A DNA stretch of 64,000 bases from an uncultured Schlesneria sp. Lineage in GTDB: Bacteria; Planctomycetota; Planctomycetia; Planctomycetales; Planctomycetaceae. Made by a program: the position numbers and the translations under genes. Below the pieces are notes generated by a model. It was not told the origin of the DNA. It searched no databases and saw nothing but the letters and a program-made list of their open reading frames with translations. Shown one piece after another: positions 15,628-24,930 of this stretch. Every line of letters starts with the position of its first letter. Position 1 is the stretch's first letter. The stretch is from contig CAILLA010000091.1 of assembly GCA_903834925.1 (NCBI GenBank), forward strand, positions 53,412 to 117,411, given 5' to 3'.

Positions 15628-17996
15628 TGGTTGAGATATTTTTCCTGGCGGCGATCGTCATATTGCCAATCTATTTGACCACCAAAGCGTGGCGATGGTC
15701 AGCGTCGACTTCGAAGATCAATGGAAAAACACCCTGGTCCATCAGCATCGTTGAAGCATCGACACTTGCGATTCTGACAAGCGTGATGGTGATTCATGTT
15801 GCGTCAGGGGGAACGGGGTTGATAACAACCCCTTTGCAAGATTTTATCATCCGTGAACGAATAATGGTCTGTGCGATCATGATTGCTGTCGCAGGGTGCT
15901 GGATTCTACTGGGCATTTGGAAATCGATTTCGCTTGCTTCTGTGGGCATGATCATCTCGATATGGATGGCGACGATCTTTGTCAGCTCAACTCCCGCTTA
16001 CGAACGCTTCGAGAAAGAGATCCGCCAGATCCCCGTTCCGATCAACTTCACGATTCAGGAACAGATCGACGATATCGATGTCATTATCAACGGGGTACGA
16101 ATGGGGAAGGCGACTCTGCACACGACGATCGAAGAACTGGAAGCAAAAGTCCCGCCAATCACGTTATCTCAGGACGAATACAGCAAAGGGTGGAAAAACT
16201 TTGGGAATTCAACCTATCTGCCACGAGCAAAGATCCGACTCGACCGTGCGAATGAAGTTACCATTCGAACACACCAGAAAGAGTCCGAACCGATGGAACT
16301 TTACGTTCAGTTAGAACGGCATGGGCAACCCGTCATGATCTCCGGCAACACGGGACATTCTGGCCCGTCGAGGATGTTCGGGAATATTCAACCAGCAACG
16401 ATTCCCCTGAGTGTCATGACCGAGGAATGGCATCGCGATACCACGACATTATTGGAAAAGGCGCGGTTGGCTGATTACAGAGTTGATACCGACTGGATCA
16501 GTGCTGCGGATACGTATTTCCGTTTCGTCCGCAACGCACTGATTGCGGCAATTCCGAAAGAGCCCCCATTTCGGCACGTGCTGACCGATTGGGCGAAATC
16601 GCGGTATCACCTGGATCAGGTCACTGACGTAGAGAGTGCCTGGCGCGCATTGCAGGCGATTCAGGCTCAGGTCGACAAAGACGGGGCCTATCAGACAAAT
16701 TCCATCACGGGGGATGCGGTCGAATACCTGATCGAACGGCTCGATTCAGACCGGGTGATTGCGATAGCAAAAACAAAACTGAAACGCTTATCGACGATCA
16801 GCGCTGGCGGGTTTGGTTATGGATGGGGCAGTGAATTTGGCGAGCCTTGTTTCTCGACATCGTTCCAAACACCTCAGACGGATCGAAAGCCAAGTGACTT
16901 TGTACTGGCTCATGTCATCTGGCGACTCGATCAGAAATGGAATGCTCAATCGAACGACCAAGATAACCCGGTCGAAAGAGAAATCGTTCCCGAACTGATC
17001 AAACTCAGTTACCTCGATCCACAGGCGATGAAAATGGCGACCGTCCTGGGTGGTTCAACGTTGAATGAGTTTAACCGTCGACAAGAGCGGCAGGTGTACT
17101 CTTTCAAAGAGAGCAACGACCCAATGAAAAATGAGTATATCGAGGGTCAATTCGTCTCGCGCGACTTCTGGCAATCACTTAATGCCGTTGGTCCCGCAGG
17201 TGCGAAATTCCGCAAAGAACATTCGTACCAGGCATTAGAGCTGGCCGAACAGTTTCTGAGCAAGTCGTTTTCCCTGACGTCATTGCCCAACTGGACAGAC
17301 TTTCTTTTCCTGGAAGTGGAAGGCCGTGAACCACTGGCTCGCAATTTCTGGAAATCGTTTCGAACTAAGGTCGAGGGCGATAAAAACCACCGTCCTTGGG
17401 CGCTGGGTGTGCTGTGGACTTACCTGGCCCGGATTCGACCGATGCCGCCCGCGTCTGACTTTGTCGCGGCGTTTCCGAAACAGTCACCATCGTACGGTGA
17501 TTTTGGAAATCCTGAAACAACGATTTCGCTGCTTCCAGTCGACCTTCGTCTGCGCGTAACACAAGATTGCATCGCTGAAGCGGCGAAAGGCAAGTCGATC
17601 CATCAGCCCAATTCTGAGCCCTACGGTGCCTTCAATCAGATTGAGTTTCAACTCATTCGGTACATTCCATCGATTCCATCTGACGCGGCGGCAGATGTCG
17701 CCATGCAATATCTCGAAAAAACAAATCCAAGATCGCCAGATGTCAGCAACCAATTGAAGAATCAGGGGACGTATGGACAACTCACAAGTCAGATGATGGC
17801 CCGATTGGCGACATCGTCAAATCCTGAACACCGCCGATGGGTGATCCCTCAAATCAAAATCCTTCCGGACTCTACAAACCGCGATACTTTGGCGCGCTTG
17901 CTCACGGACGAAGATTCCTCCATCCGTGATGCGGCCGAGAAAGTCGCCGGAGATTTGGAAGAACTCCGTCGACTTCCGTACCCGAAACTGAAATGA
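15624..17996 (+). CDS. Large membrane protein of unknown function in ABC operon
   Basis: A 790-aa protein. The start at 15624 overlaps the permease stop (ATGA), and hydrophobic sequence begins at once; a longer upstream frame exists but overlaps the permease gene. Four membrane helices occupy residues about 3-125. The rest is a large soluble region, probably extracytoplasmic, with Trp/Tyr-rich helical segments, ending in HEAT-like helices ('RDTLARLLTDEDSSIRDAAEKVAG'). I do not recognise a family. Coupling to the YtrA-regulated ABC genes suggests an accessory or sensor subunit of that transporter. Confidence 0.75.
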   Translation: MMVEIFFLAAIVILPIYLTTKAWRWSASTSKINGKTPWSISIVEASTLAILTSVMVIHVASGGTGLITTPLQDFIIRERIMVCAIMIAVAGCWILLGIWKSISLASVGMIISIWMATIFVSSTPAYERFEKEIRQIPVPINFTIQEQIDDIDVIINGVRMGKATLHTTIEELEAKVPPITLSQDEYSKGWKNFGNSTYLPRAKIRLDRANEVTIRTHQKESEPMELYVQLERHGQPVMISGNTGHSGPSRMFGNIQPATIPLSVMTEEWHRDTTTLLEKARLADYRVDTDWISAADTYFRFVRNALIAAIPKEPPFRHVLTDWAKSRYHLDQVTDVESAWRALQAIQAQVDKDGAYQTNSITGDAVEYLIERLDSDRVIAIAKTKLKRLSTISAGGFGYGWGSEFGEPCFSTSFQTPQTDRKPSDFVLAHVIWRLDQKWNAQSNDQDNPVEREIVPELIKLSYLDPQAMKMATVLGGSTLNEFNRRQERQVYSFKESNDPMKNEYIEGQFVSRDFWQSLNAVGPAGAKFRKEHSYQALELAEQFLSKSFSLTSLPNWTDFLFLEVEGREPLARNFWKSFRTKVEGDKNHRPWALGVLWTYLARIRPMPPASDFVAAFPKQSPSYGDFGNPETTISLLPVDLRLRVTQDCIAEAAKGKSIHQPNSEPYGAFNQIEFQLIRYIPSIPSDAAADVAMQYLEKTNPRSPDVSNQLKNQGTYGQLTSQMMARLATSSNPEHRRWVIPQIKILPDSTNRDTLARLLTDEDSSIRDAAEKVAGDLEELRRLPYPKLK

Positions 17997-18049
17997 TCTA
18001 GGGGTAAGTTTTAGTTACCCGACGCCGGATCAAAAGTACGGATGATCGA

Positions 18050-18436
18050 ATGAGCGAACCAAACCGAAAACCACGAATCGCACTTGGGCTTATCGCGGCA
18101 GCAATCGGCGGATGCGTCGGTTATTTCGCGTTCTTCTGGATCACTCGCCAGGGCTTTTACGCGTTGATCCTGCCCCCTGCTCTTTTGGGTGTGGCAGCCG
18201 GTTATGCGGTCGGGGGCAGATCCCAGGTTTTTGCGATCGTCTGTGGATTCGCGGGATTGGTACTTGGAATTTTCACGGAATGGAAATTTGCGCCGTTAAA
18301 GGCTGACGCGAGTCTTGTTTATTTCGTGACACACGTTCATGAAACACAACAATTAACACAGATTCTGTTAGCGGTTGGGACTGTGATCTGTTACCGGATG
18401 GCGCTTGGAATGGATCAAAGGCCGACGAATAATTAG
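18050..18436 (+). CDS. Small multi-helix membrane protein, unknown
   Basis: A 128-aa protein with about four hydrophobic helices (residues 10-30, 35-53, 58-77, 100-118) rich in Gly and Ala. It starts 53 bases after the large membrane protein gene on the same strand and may be the last gene of the ABC operon. No domain is recognised. Confidence 0.7.
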   Translation: MSEPNRKPRIALGLIAAAIGGCVGYFAFFWITRQGFYALILPPALLGVAAGYAVGGRSQVFAIVCGFAGLVLGIFTEWKFAPLKADASLVYFVTHVHETQQLTQILLAVGTVICYRMALGMDQRPTNN

Positions 18437-18509
18437 TTCGAATCTGAAAGCCGCCAGGCAACGACCTGAAGGATTTTTCTTTGAGAAGACAGGGGTTTGA
18501 AGTAAATCT

Positions 18510-18609
18510 TGTGCCACTGAATGACCGTCTTCGGTCACTCAGTGGCTTCCAATCGCGAGATTACGGGTTGAAGACACTGCGTCGGAGAAGACTCCGATGC
18601 AGTGGCACG
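18510..18609. repeat. Repeat family R1, copy c
   Basis: Starts TGTGCCACTGAATGACCGTC and ends CTCCGATGCAGTGGCACG. It has the left half 'GACCGTCTTCGGTC' and the right half 'GTCGGAGAAGACTCC'. It is located between the convergent 18436 and 18647 gene ends. Confidence 0.85.
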
Positions 18610-18646
18610 TCACGTTTGTACCGTTTTGAAAAAACCGCCAGGGCGA

Positions 18647-20008
18647 TCAATCCACCAGTTCGGGAATCGGCTTGCCATCATCAAGCAACTGCATCGGCCG
18701 ACCTGCGAAATTGTTGATCTGCTGGTGATAGTCGATCCCCAACGTGTGATAGATCGTGCCAATCACGTTTTGAGCACTGACAGCCCGCGTCGTCGGGCGT
18801 TCGCCGCGAACGTCTGTTTCGCCAATCACCTGGCCCTTGTTGACCGCGCCGGCGAACAGGGCAAAGCTCGCATCCGGCCAATGGTCGCGGCCTGCTAATG
18901 AAATCTTCGGTGTCCGCCCGAATTCGCCCCACACGAGAACCAGGACTTCATTTTCAAGTCCACGCTCATGTAGATCCGTTACCAACGCATGAATCGAACG
19001 ATCCAGAAGCGGCAAAGTACTTCTCAGGCTGTGCCATATGCTGATCCCGCCGACCTGCTGAATCACGTTACCGTGGTGATCCCATAATCCCATTCGCAAG
19101 GTAACGATCGGGACACCCGCCTCGACCAGTCGGCGAGCGAGCAAGAACTTCTGGCTGTCCCAGATCGAATCGGGCTCCCTACCCACATACGTGAATTTGT
19201 CATCCCGTTTGCCATACCGCTTTAACGTCTCATTAGACTCCTTGGTCAGATCAAACGCATCCCGAGCCTTAGACGACGTAATGATGTCTAACGCTCGTGC
19301 GGTATAGGGATCGACGTCTTGAACTTCGCGTCGTTCATCCAGATTTCGGCGAACGGAATCGAACGTCTCTAAAAGAGATCGCCGATCACCCAACCGATTG
19401 AGTGACATCCCATTTTGGATGCCAAGGTTACGAACCCCTTCTCCACCGGCGATATGCAACGGCGCGTGGCCAGCGCCTGCATACTGCGGATGTTCGTAAC
19501 TAGTGAGGCCGTTGCTGTATTCCAAACTGACATACGATGGCACATCGCCACCGCCATGGAAACAACTGATGATTGAACCCAAGGCAGGTCGCTTGGCCGA
19601 TTTGGGATAGCCGGTGTAAACCTCTTCCAGTTCATGCTGCATCGGTTCGACGAATTGAACCGTTCGGACCAGTGCCAATTTATCGGCGATCGTCGCCTGT
19701 AACGGCAGATGCTCACAGAGGTCGAAACCGGGTACATTGCTTTTGATGGGTTTGAACTCACCCCGATATTCCGACGGAGCATCAGGTTTCAGATCGTACA
19801 TATCCAGATGGCTGGGACCACCCGCCAGGCAGACCATGATGACTGACCGAGGTTTTTTCATGGTGGCCGATGGCGTTTTGGCTTCGGCTCGCAACCGAAA
19901 AATGTCCGCCAGGGACAGACCCGTCAAACCGAGTGCTCCGACGCGAAGGAATTCGCGTCGACCGATTTGATCGCAGAATCTCTGTTCGCTGCCCCAACAT
20001 GTCAGCAC
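18647..20008 (-). CDS. DUF1501 exported protein
   Basis: About 453 aa. I choose the GTG at 20008 because it gives the usual family N-terminus 'LTCWGSEQRFCDQIGRREFLRVGALGL'-type: a Tat-like RREFLR signal followed by a hydrophobic segment. The body carries DUF1501 hallmarks: 'MVCLAGGPSHLDMYDLKP' (metal site of the alkaline-phosphatase-like fold), 'VLVLVWGEFGRTPK' and a final 'GTIYHTLGIDY'. DUF1501 proteins are exported, abundant in planctomycetes and resemble sulfatases/phosphatases; their substrate is unknown. They usually follow a DUF1549/DUF1553 gene; this copy is alone. Divergent from the beta-propeller gene. Confidence 0.88.
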   Translation of the reverse strand: MLTCWGSEQRFCDQIGRREFLRVGALGLTGLSLADIFRLRAEAKTPSATMKKPRSVIMVCLAGGPSHLDMYDLKPDAPSEYRGEFKPIKSNVPGFDLCEHLPLQATIADKLALVRTVQFVEPMQHELEEVYTGYPKSAKRPALGSIISCFHGGGDVPSYVSLEYSNGLTSYEHPQYAGAGHAPLHIAGGEGVRNLGIQNGMSLNRLGDRRSLLETFDSVRRNLDERREVQDVDPYTARALDIITSSKARDAFDLTKESNETLKRYGKRDDKFTYVGREPDSIWDSQKFLLARRLVEAGVPIVTLRMGLWDHHGNVIQQVGGISIWHSLRSTLPLLDRSIHALVTDLHERGLENEVLVLVWGEFGRTPKISLAGRDHWPDASFALFAGAVNKGQVIGETDVRGERPTTRAVSAQNVIGTIYHTLGIDYHQQINNFAGRPMQLLDDGKPIPELVD

Positions 20009-20335
20009 AGTCAATGCCCTATCAAATTTCGGATTTCCAACAGGATGAAAGAGACGTCAGGCGACAATCGGTCCGATAACAATCCGCTTCGACAATTCGG
20101 AATTACGATAAACTCCGATCGGCGATTCGAATCAATCGCCCACAATCGACGGAGTCAAGCTAACACTAAAAAGAAGTGAACTCAAGAATGGAATTTGCCC
20201 CTCTTTATCTGTGTGATTCTCTACTTTCATTTCGGCCGTTTTTGTTTCCGCAATGAGTTGAATTCGCCACAGCTTGCTTTATGCTGACGACTCTCACCCC
20301 TGCTTCAATCCCGAAATGCTTGCCGGAGTTATCGA
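20009..20335. other. Divergent promoter region, nothing identified
   Basis: About 330 bases between the DUF1501 and SMP-30-like genes. It must hold two promoters. I see no clear boxes, palindromes or structured leader. Confidence 0.4.
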
Positions 20336-21244
20336 ATGTCCCGCTTGATGCTGTCATGCCTGTTGCTGTTCCTGTCTCCTGTGGGACTTGTTCACGGCCA
20401 ATCGCCAAAGACGATCTCCGTTGGAAAAAACCCGGAAAGTGTTTGCCGGGGGTTTGGCGGGAAATTGTTCATTACCATGATTAACGACGAGATCCCCGGT
20501 GATGGGACAATCGTCTCGCTTGAAGGCGACGCGGTCACGGTGTTTGCCAAAGGATTCAACTCTCCGAAAGGGATTGTCTTTGTCGGCGACTATCTCGTGA
20601 CAGCCGATGAAACCACGTTGTGGAAAGTTGACAAGGAGGGAACTGCCACCAAGCTTGCCCAGGCAAAAGACTTTCCAAAACCGATTGAGTTTCTGAACGA
20701 CGTGGCCGTCGCCAAAGATGGAAGCAGCGTGTACGTCTCGGAGATGAGCAGCCCTCAGCCGATGTTCGATTCCAGCGGCGAACGAAAGCTGTGGGACGTT
20801 GACGGCAAAGAAGCAAAAGCATTGCCAAATAAAGGCTGCATTTACAAAGTGACTCTCAAGGGGCAAGTTACACTCGCCGTTCCGCCAGGTGACCCATCAG
20901 TTCGGTTTCCGAATGGAGTTGCTGTGAGTGAAGTTGCGGACGAAGAGGGAATCTTTATCGGCGATTTCTTCTCTGGTGACATCATCCGCTATCACGATGG
21001 AAAGTACGTCAAGCTCGCCAGCGGCATGCGCGGCATCGACGGGTTGACTGTCACCAAAGACAGGTTCTATGCGTCGAGCTGGACACAGGGCAAGGTTTGG
21101 CAAGTTGATCGCAAAACGGGCGAATCCAAGGTCATCCTGGACGGACTGAAGACTGCCGCCGACTTCTTTTATGATGCAAAAAATAAACAGCTGATCGTGC
21201 CGGACATGGTTGGCGGCACGCTGACGTTTCTGCCAATTAAGTAG
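20336..21244 (+). CDS. SMP-30/gluconolactonase-like beta-propeller protein, exported
   Basis: A 302-aa protein with a signal peptide (MSRLMLSCLLLFLSPVGLVHG). Repeating blades such as 'FNSPKGIVFVGDYLVTAD', 'FLNDVAVAKDGSSVYVSEM' and 'FPNGVAVSEVADEEGIFIGDF' each contain the N-D/G pattern of the SMP-30/strictosidine-synthase-like six-bladed propeller. Members hydrolyse lactones or bind calcium; which applies here is not decidable. GGAG lies eight bases before the ATG. The gene ends at the convergent R2a repeat. Confidence 0.8.
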   Translation: MSRLMLSCLLLFLSPVGLVHGQSPKTISVGKNPESVCRGFGGKLFITMINDEIPGDGTIVSLEGDAVTVFAKGFNSPKGIVFVGDYLVTADETTLWKVDKEGTATKLAQAKDFPKPIEFLNDVAVAKDGSSVYVSEMSSPQPMFDSSGERKLWDVDGKEAKALPNKGCIYKVTLKGQVTLAVPPGDPSVRFPNGVAVSEVADEEGIFIGDFFSGDIIRYHDGKYVKLASGMRGIDGLTVTKDRFYASSWTQGKVWQVDRKTGESKVILDGLKTAADFFYDAKNKQLIVPDMVGGTLTFLPIK

Positions 21245-21258
21245 TGACAATTGACTGC

Positions 21259-21379
21259 AACCCCACCCCCTCCACGGGGGTGGTTATCGGGCTTTTGCCC
21301 TAGAGGATTTTAACTCAACAACCACCAACTGCGCTGGTGCAAACCCCCATTAACCACCCCCGTGGAGGGGGTGGGGTTT
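21259..21379. repeat. Repeat family R2, copy a (complete, inverted ends)
   Basis: A 121-base element whose ends are perfect 27-base inverted copies (left AACCCCACCCCCTCCACG..., right ending ...GGAGGGGGTGGGGTT). The middle includes 'ATCGGGCTTTTGCCCTA' and 'TGGTGCAAAC'. It resembles a small MITE and lies exactly between convergent gene ends. Confidence 0.88.
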
Positions 21380-21388
21380 CGATCTGAA

Positions 21389-22012
21389 TTAAACCCTTGA
21401 GCTCGCCCTCGCGGCACGCAAAACAAGCGAATTTAACGTCGCACAAAGCGAACAATCCTCGGTTTCATCGACAAGCGTGATACTTCGAAACGGCGAACGA
21501 TCCAGCTTGACGATCCGTTTTCGAGCCGAAATCGTTCGGATGAATCTTCGTTCGACAAAGAAGGCACCGGGAGAATCCAGCAAACGTTCGGGAAGCGACG
21601 TGGGAATCTGTTCCGGTTCCCCTTCCTTTGTTGGTTCAAACACTTTCACCCCGGTCGGGCGACGCAACCAGTCAAGAAATTTGGGCGATGTATGATCGCC
21701 GCGAAACGGCCACCACCTCGGGAGCCGCGTCGACGCGACACCTTCCCAAGCTCCGTTCAATCGACGATGTAACCGGGGGAGAAACACGACCCCTTCCGTT
21801 GTTCCGATCAATTCACCGAAACTTGGTAGTGACGACCGCTCTACGCGTGCGGCCCCCAGGATCATCAGCGGCGTCCCCATGATTCTGGCAAGCGTGCCAA
21901 GATCCGGATCTGGCTGGTTTAAATCCACTGGGCACGCACAATCGGGACATAATTCCGATTGCGGTTCAATCCACGAAAAGCATTGTTGGCATAAGACGAT
22001 CAGGTTCTGCAT
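21389..22012 (-). CDS. Zinc-ribbon protein of unknown function
   Basis: A protein of about 207 aa when started at the ATG at 22012, which places a zinc ribbon right at the N-terminus: CQQC, then CPDC fifteen residues later. A second Cys pair, CSLC, lies near the C-terminus. The middle carries no membrane helix or known domain ('GEGVVFLPRLHRRLNG'-type hydrophobic strands). It is convergent with the beta-propeller gene. The pattern suggests a nucleic-acid-binding or structural role, but I cannot assign one. Confidence 0.65.
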   Translation of the reverse strand: MQNLIVLCQQCFSWIEPQSELCPDCACPVDLNQPDPDLGTLARIMGTPLMILGAARVERSSLPSFGELIGTTEGVVFLPRLHRRLNGAWEGVASTRLPRWWPFRGDHTSPKFLDWLRRPTGVKVFEPTKEGEPEQIPTSLPERLLDSPGAFFVERRFIRTISARKRIVKLDRSPFRSITLVDETEDCSLCATLNSLVLRAARASSRV

Positions 22013-22217
22013 TGCGACCGCCGTGGTAAATAGAGTCCCAATCTCCAATTATGGAACATGTCCGAGGAATTATGAAGTGCGGGAACAATCGTTTTTGACG
22101 TACCAAGACAGAGTTCCGTGAATCAGTCATCCAGACGATCGCGTCATAACCGGAGAATTTCAAGCGGAAACCTTGTTTGACTTGACCCTCGTTCATTCAT
22201 CAATCATTGTGCGCCAC

Positions 22218-22673
22218 ATGAGTTCTCCCGACACAATCATCGTAGTTCATCCACGCGAACGTCGCTCAAAGTGTACCGTGCAGCCTTTGCGCCAACGGCC
22301 GGGATTTGTCTTTTACAAGCATCCGCGAGCTCCTCAGCAACTTCACGGATATGTCCGGCTGGGATTAGGCGGCCCCGTTCTCAGCGAAGCCGACAAGGAT
22401 TGCGGTTTGCTAGTTCTTGACGGCACGTGGCGGTGGGTTGAGCCGATGGAGCGTCTGGCAGCATCCATTCCCGTTCGCAGCCTGCCGCCGCTCACAACCG
22501 CCTATCCACGTTCGTCAAAAGTCAGCGAAAACCCTGACGGGGGACTGGCGACGATCGAGGCCATCTACGCCGCATATCGATTGCTCGGTCGCGATACAAC
22601 GGGATTACTCGACCATTACCGCTGGGGGCCTGCATTCGTCGAACTAAATGCAGCGTTCTGGCCTGAAAGTTGA
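22218..22673 (+). CDS. DTW/Tsr3-like aminocarboxypropyltransferase family protein
   Basis: 151 aa from the ATG at 22218; the conserved sequence begins at '[17 protein letters not shown]'. The centre has '[17 protein letters not shown]', then '[13 protein letters not shown]', then '[17 protein letters not shown]'. The LDGTW element followed by a Pro-rich strand and an S/A-T-x-EA helix is the layout of the DTW (TapT) and Tsr3 family. These enzymes transfer the 3-amino-3-carboxypropyl group of S-adenosylmethionine to uridines in tRNA or rRNA. The N-terminal zinc Cys cluster of DTW proteins is absent, and the size is closer to the Tsr3 core. The exact RNA target is unknown. Confidence 0.65.
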   Translation: MSSPDTIIVVHPRERRSKCTVQPLRQRPGFVFYKHPRAPQQLHGYVRLGLGGPVLSEADKDCGLLVLDGTWRWVEPMERLAASIPVRSLPPLTTAYPRSSKVSENPDGGLATIEAIYAAYRLLGRDTTGLLDHYRWGPAFVELNAAFWPES

Positions 22674-22727
22674 ACGCCGCCGGCGTCGATATCACCCGTG
22701 CAGTGTTAACGGATAAAATTCAGGTTT

Positions 22728-22826
22728 TGTGCCACAGCTTCGGAGTCTTCGGAGAAGCTGTGGCTTCGGAATTTTCGAGGTAAACAAAGAGCACTGCTTG
22801 ACCGAAGACGGTCAAGCAGTGGCACA
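22728..22826. repeat. Repeat family R1, copy d
   Basis: Starts TGTGCCACAGCTTCGGAGTC and ends GGTCAAGCAGTGGCACA. The right half is almost identical to that of copy a. It sits between convergent gene ends. Confidence 0.85.
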
Positions 22827-22851
22827 GGACTTCTGAGCCAGCAATAGCGCT

Positions 22852-23778
22852 CTACGAAAGTTCGCTGCGAACTGTTTCCAGCAACTTCTTCGTCAACTTG
22901 ATTCCGTCGGCTTCGCTGAGCTTGGTACCTTCATACTCAACACCGATCCAGCCGTGATACCCGTATGACAGGACGATTGGAATCATGCGGCGATAGTCGG
23001 TCTTGGTTTCATTGCCGGCATCGTCAAATTCGTGTGACTTAGCACTGACCCCTTTGGCGAACGGCATCAATTCTTCTGTCCCTTTATAGCGGTCGTAAAA
23101 GACTTTATTCGCGACTTTGAAATTGCCAAAGTCTGGCAATGTGCCGCAGTTGGAGTTGTTCACCGTATGAATCGTCGAGGAGAGCCATGTTCCGTTCGAT
23201 GACAGGCCACCATGGTTCTCGACAATCACGCCGATATTATGCGTGGCACCAAATTCACTGAGCCGACGAAGACCGTCGGCGGCGAGTTTCATTTGTTCCC
23301 AGTAACTTCCGCTCGATTGAGCGTTCACTCGAATCGAATGGCAACTAAGGAATTTCGCGGCTTCGACCCATTTTTTGTGATTGTCGACCGCTTCGAGCCG
23401 TTTCTTTTCGTCAGGATCACCCAAGGCACCTTCGCCATCGCACATGATCAGAACGCTCGTGACACCATGATCGTCGGCCCGCTTTTTTAGTTCGCCGAGA
23501 TACTCCATATCCTTGGCTTTGTCCTTGAAGAACTGGTTCACGTATTCGACCGCTTCGATGCCGAATTCGGTCTTGCTGATCTTGGCGAAGTCGAGCGGAT
23601 CAGCTTTCTTGTCGAAAAACGTCCGATGCAGCGACCACTGGGCGAGAGAAATCTTGAACAGCGGAGCTTTAACAGCAGGAGCGTCCGCAGCCATCAAGCC
23701 TTTCGCTAATGATGAGACACTTGCTGAAGCGACCAATCCAGCAGACGCGGACAAAAAATGGCGGCGAGAGAGTGACAT
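22852..23778 (-). CDS. Exported sugar phosphate isomerase/epimerase-like TIM-barrel protein
   Basis: 308 aa. The N-terminus is a Tat-type signal ([20 protein letters not shown]). The mature part follows the xylose-isomerase-like TIM barrel (AP endonuclease 2 family): '[15 protein letters not shown]' as first strand, '[11 protein letters not shown]', '[11 protein letters not shown]' with a metal-binding Glu/His, and '[12 protein letters not shown]' near the end with the final Glu ligand. Planctomycetes have many secreted members of unknown substrate. It is monocistronic. Confidence 0.82.
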   Translation of the reverse strand: MSLSRRHFLSASAGLVASASVSSLAKGLMAADAPAVKAPLFKISLAQWSLHRTFFDKKADPLDFAKISKTEFGIEAVEYVNQFFKDKAKDMEYLGELKKRADDHGVTSVLIMCDGEGALGDPDEKKRLEAVDNHKKWVEAAKFLSCHSIRVNAQSSGSYWEQMKLAADGLRRLSEFGATHNIGVIVENHGGLSSNGTWLSSTIHTVNNSNCGTLPDFGNFKVANKVFYDRYKGTEELMPFAKGVSAKSHEFDDAGNETKTDYRRMIPIVLSYGYHGWIGVEYEGTKLSEADGIKLTKKLLETVRSELS

Positions 23779-24138
23779 CGGGAAAATCCTCTGTTGATCA
23801 AATGAAAAAGTCGATAAACGGCTTGATTCTATATCGAATGCGACGAGGTTTTGAAACCGTTCGGTGGGACCGTTCGGGGTGGCGTTGGTGCCTGGCAGTC
23901 AGCGATGTTGTACTGCTCATGTGAGCACAGCGAGCTATTTTGATCGTATGTTACAACCGGTTACGAAAGCAATGCCCCCTGAATTCGCTCGCATTCTTGT
24001 GAGCTTGCGTGCTGATGTCATCCACAGTCAAAAAACTCTCGTTTGCCATAAGTTTCGCTTCCTGGCGACTACGTGACTTCGATAGAATCCTTGGGATCGC
24101 GATGGGCGTGGAACTCTGGTGGCCCAGCAGGAGAATTT
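23779..24138. other. Intergenic region, nothing identified
   Basis: About 360 bases between the divergent isomerase and Uma2 genes. Apart from the AGGAG ribosome-binding site directly before the ATG at 24139, I see no recognisable element. Confidence 0.4.
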
Positions 24139-24696
24139 ATGTCGACCGTGTTTGAATCTCGAACGTTGACAGCCGAGGAATATCTGCGGATGCCCGATGA
24201 TGGGCGGCTGACCGAACTCGTCCGAGGAGAGATCGTCGAGATGAACCGGCCCTTCACGTCCTATGGCTATTTTTGCGTTCGCATCACGTTTGTATTGTGT
24301 CAATTCGTTGACGAGCACGGACTTGGCCGCGTTGTCTGCAATGACGCCGGAGTTGTAACTCAAAGAGATCCTGATACCGTGCGCGGGCCTGATGTCGCGT
24401 TCTACAGCTATCAGAGAGTGCCACGCGGCCCGCTGCCCAATGGATATTGGCCTGTTACACCCGAACTGGCCATCGAAGTCCGTTCGCCGGACGATCGTTG
24501 GAAGGACGTGTTGCACAAAGTTGCAGAGTATTTGGATGCGAATGTGCTGACGGTCGCAGTGATCGATCCCGTACCGCAGCGAGTTCATTTGTTCTCAGCA
24601 GATCGCGAATCGACCGTGTTGAACGCTGACGACCTGCTGACGTTTCCGGACATACTTCCCGGATTCGAAGTCAAGGTGAGTCGATTGTTCGAGTAA
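24139..24696 (+). CDS. Uma2-family putative restriction endonuclease (DUF820)
   Basis: 185 aa. The start at 24139 has a clean AGGAG site seven bases upstream. The Uma2 fold of the PD-(D/E)XK superfamily is evident: 'LTAEEYLRMPDDGRLTELVRGEIVEM', then 'RGPDVAFYSYQR' with the catalytic Asp, then 'ELAIEVRSPDDR' with the E-x-x motif, and 'KVAEYLDANV'. Uma2 proteins are multiplied in planctomycetes and cyanobacteria; their biological role is unknown. It stands alone. Confidence 0.88.
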   Translation: MSTVFESRTLTAEEYLRMPDDGRLTELVRGEIVEMNRPFTSYGYFCVRITFVLCQFVDEHGLGRVVCNDAGVVTQRDPDTVRGPDVAFYSYQRVPRGPLPNGYWPVTPELAIEVRSPDDRWKDVLHKVAEYLDANVLTVAVIDPVPQRVHLFSADRESTVLNADDLLTFPDILPGFEVKVSRLFE

Positions 24697-24873
24697 TGCC
24701 TTAGCGGACAAACTCACTCGTTCAACCGTTCCGAAGATCGCGGTCATCGGCGCCGAACATCGCTTCACCGAGAGACTGACATTCCAGTTCTTAGACGATT
24801 CTTCTAGATTTCAGATAATCGATTCGACAATGTCAGACATTTGACGGAACAATGGCACTTGTCGATCCACGCG

Positions 24874-24893
24874 GCACGGGCTGAAGCCCATGC
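24874..24893. repeat. Short palindrome of GGGCTGAAGCCC type
   Basis: GCACGGGCTGAAGCCCATGC forms a small hairpin upstream of the acyltransferase gene. This motif is a common dispersed repeat in planctomycete genomes; no function can be stated. Confidence 0.5.
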
Positions 24894-24930
24894 TACGTCT
24901 TGTATACGCAATTCGATGGAGCGATGAACC

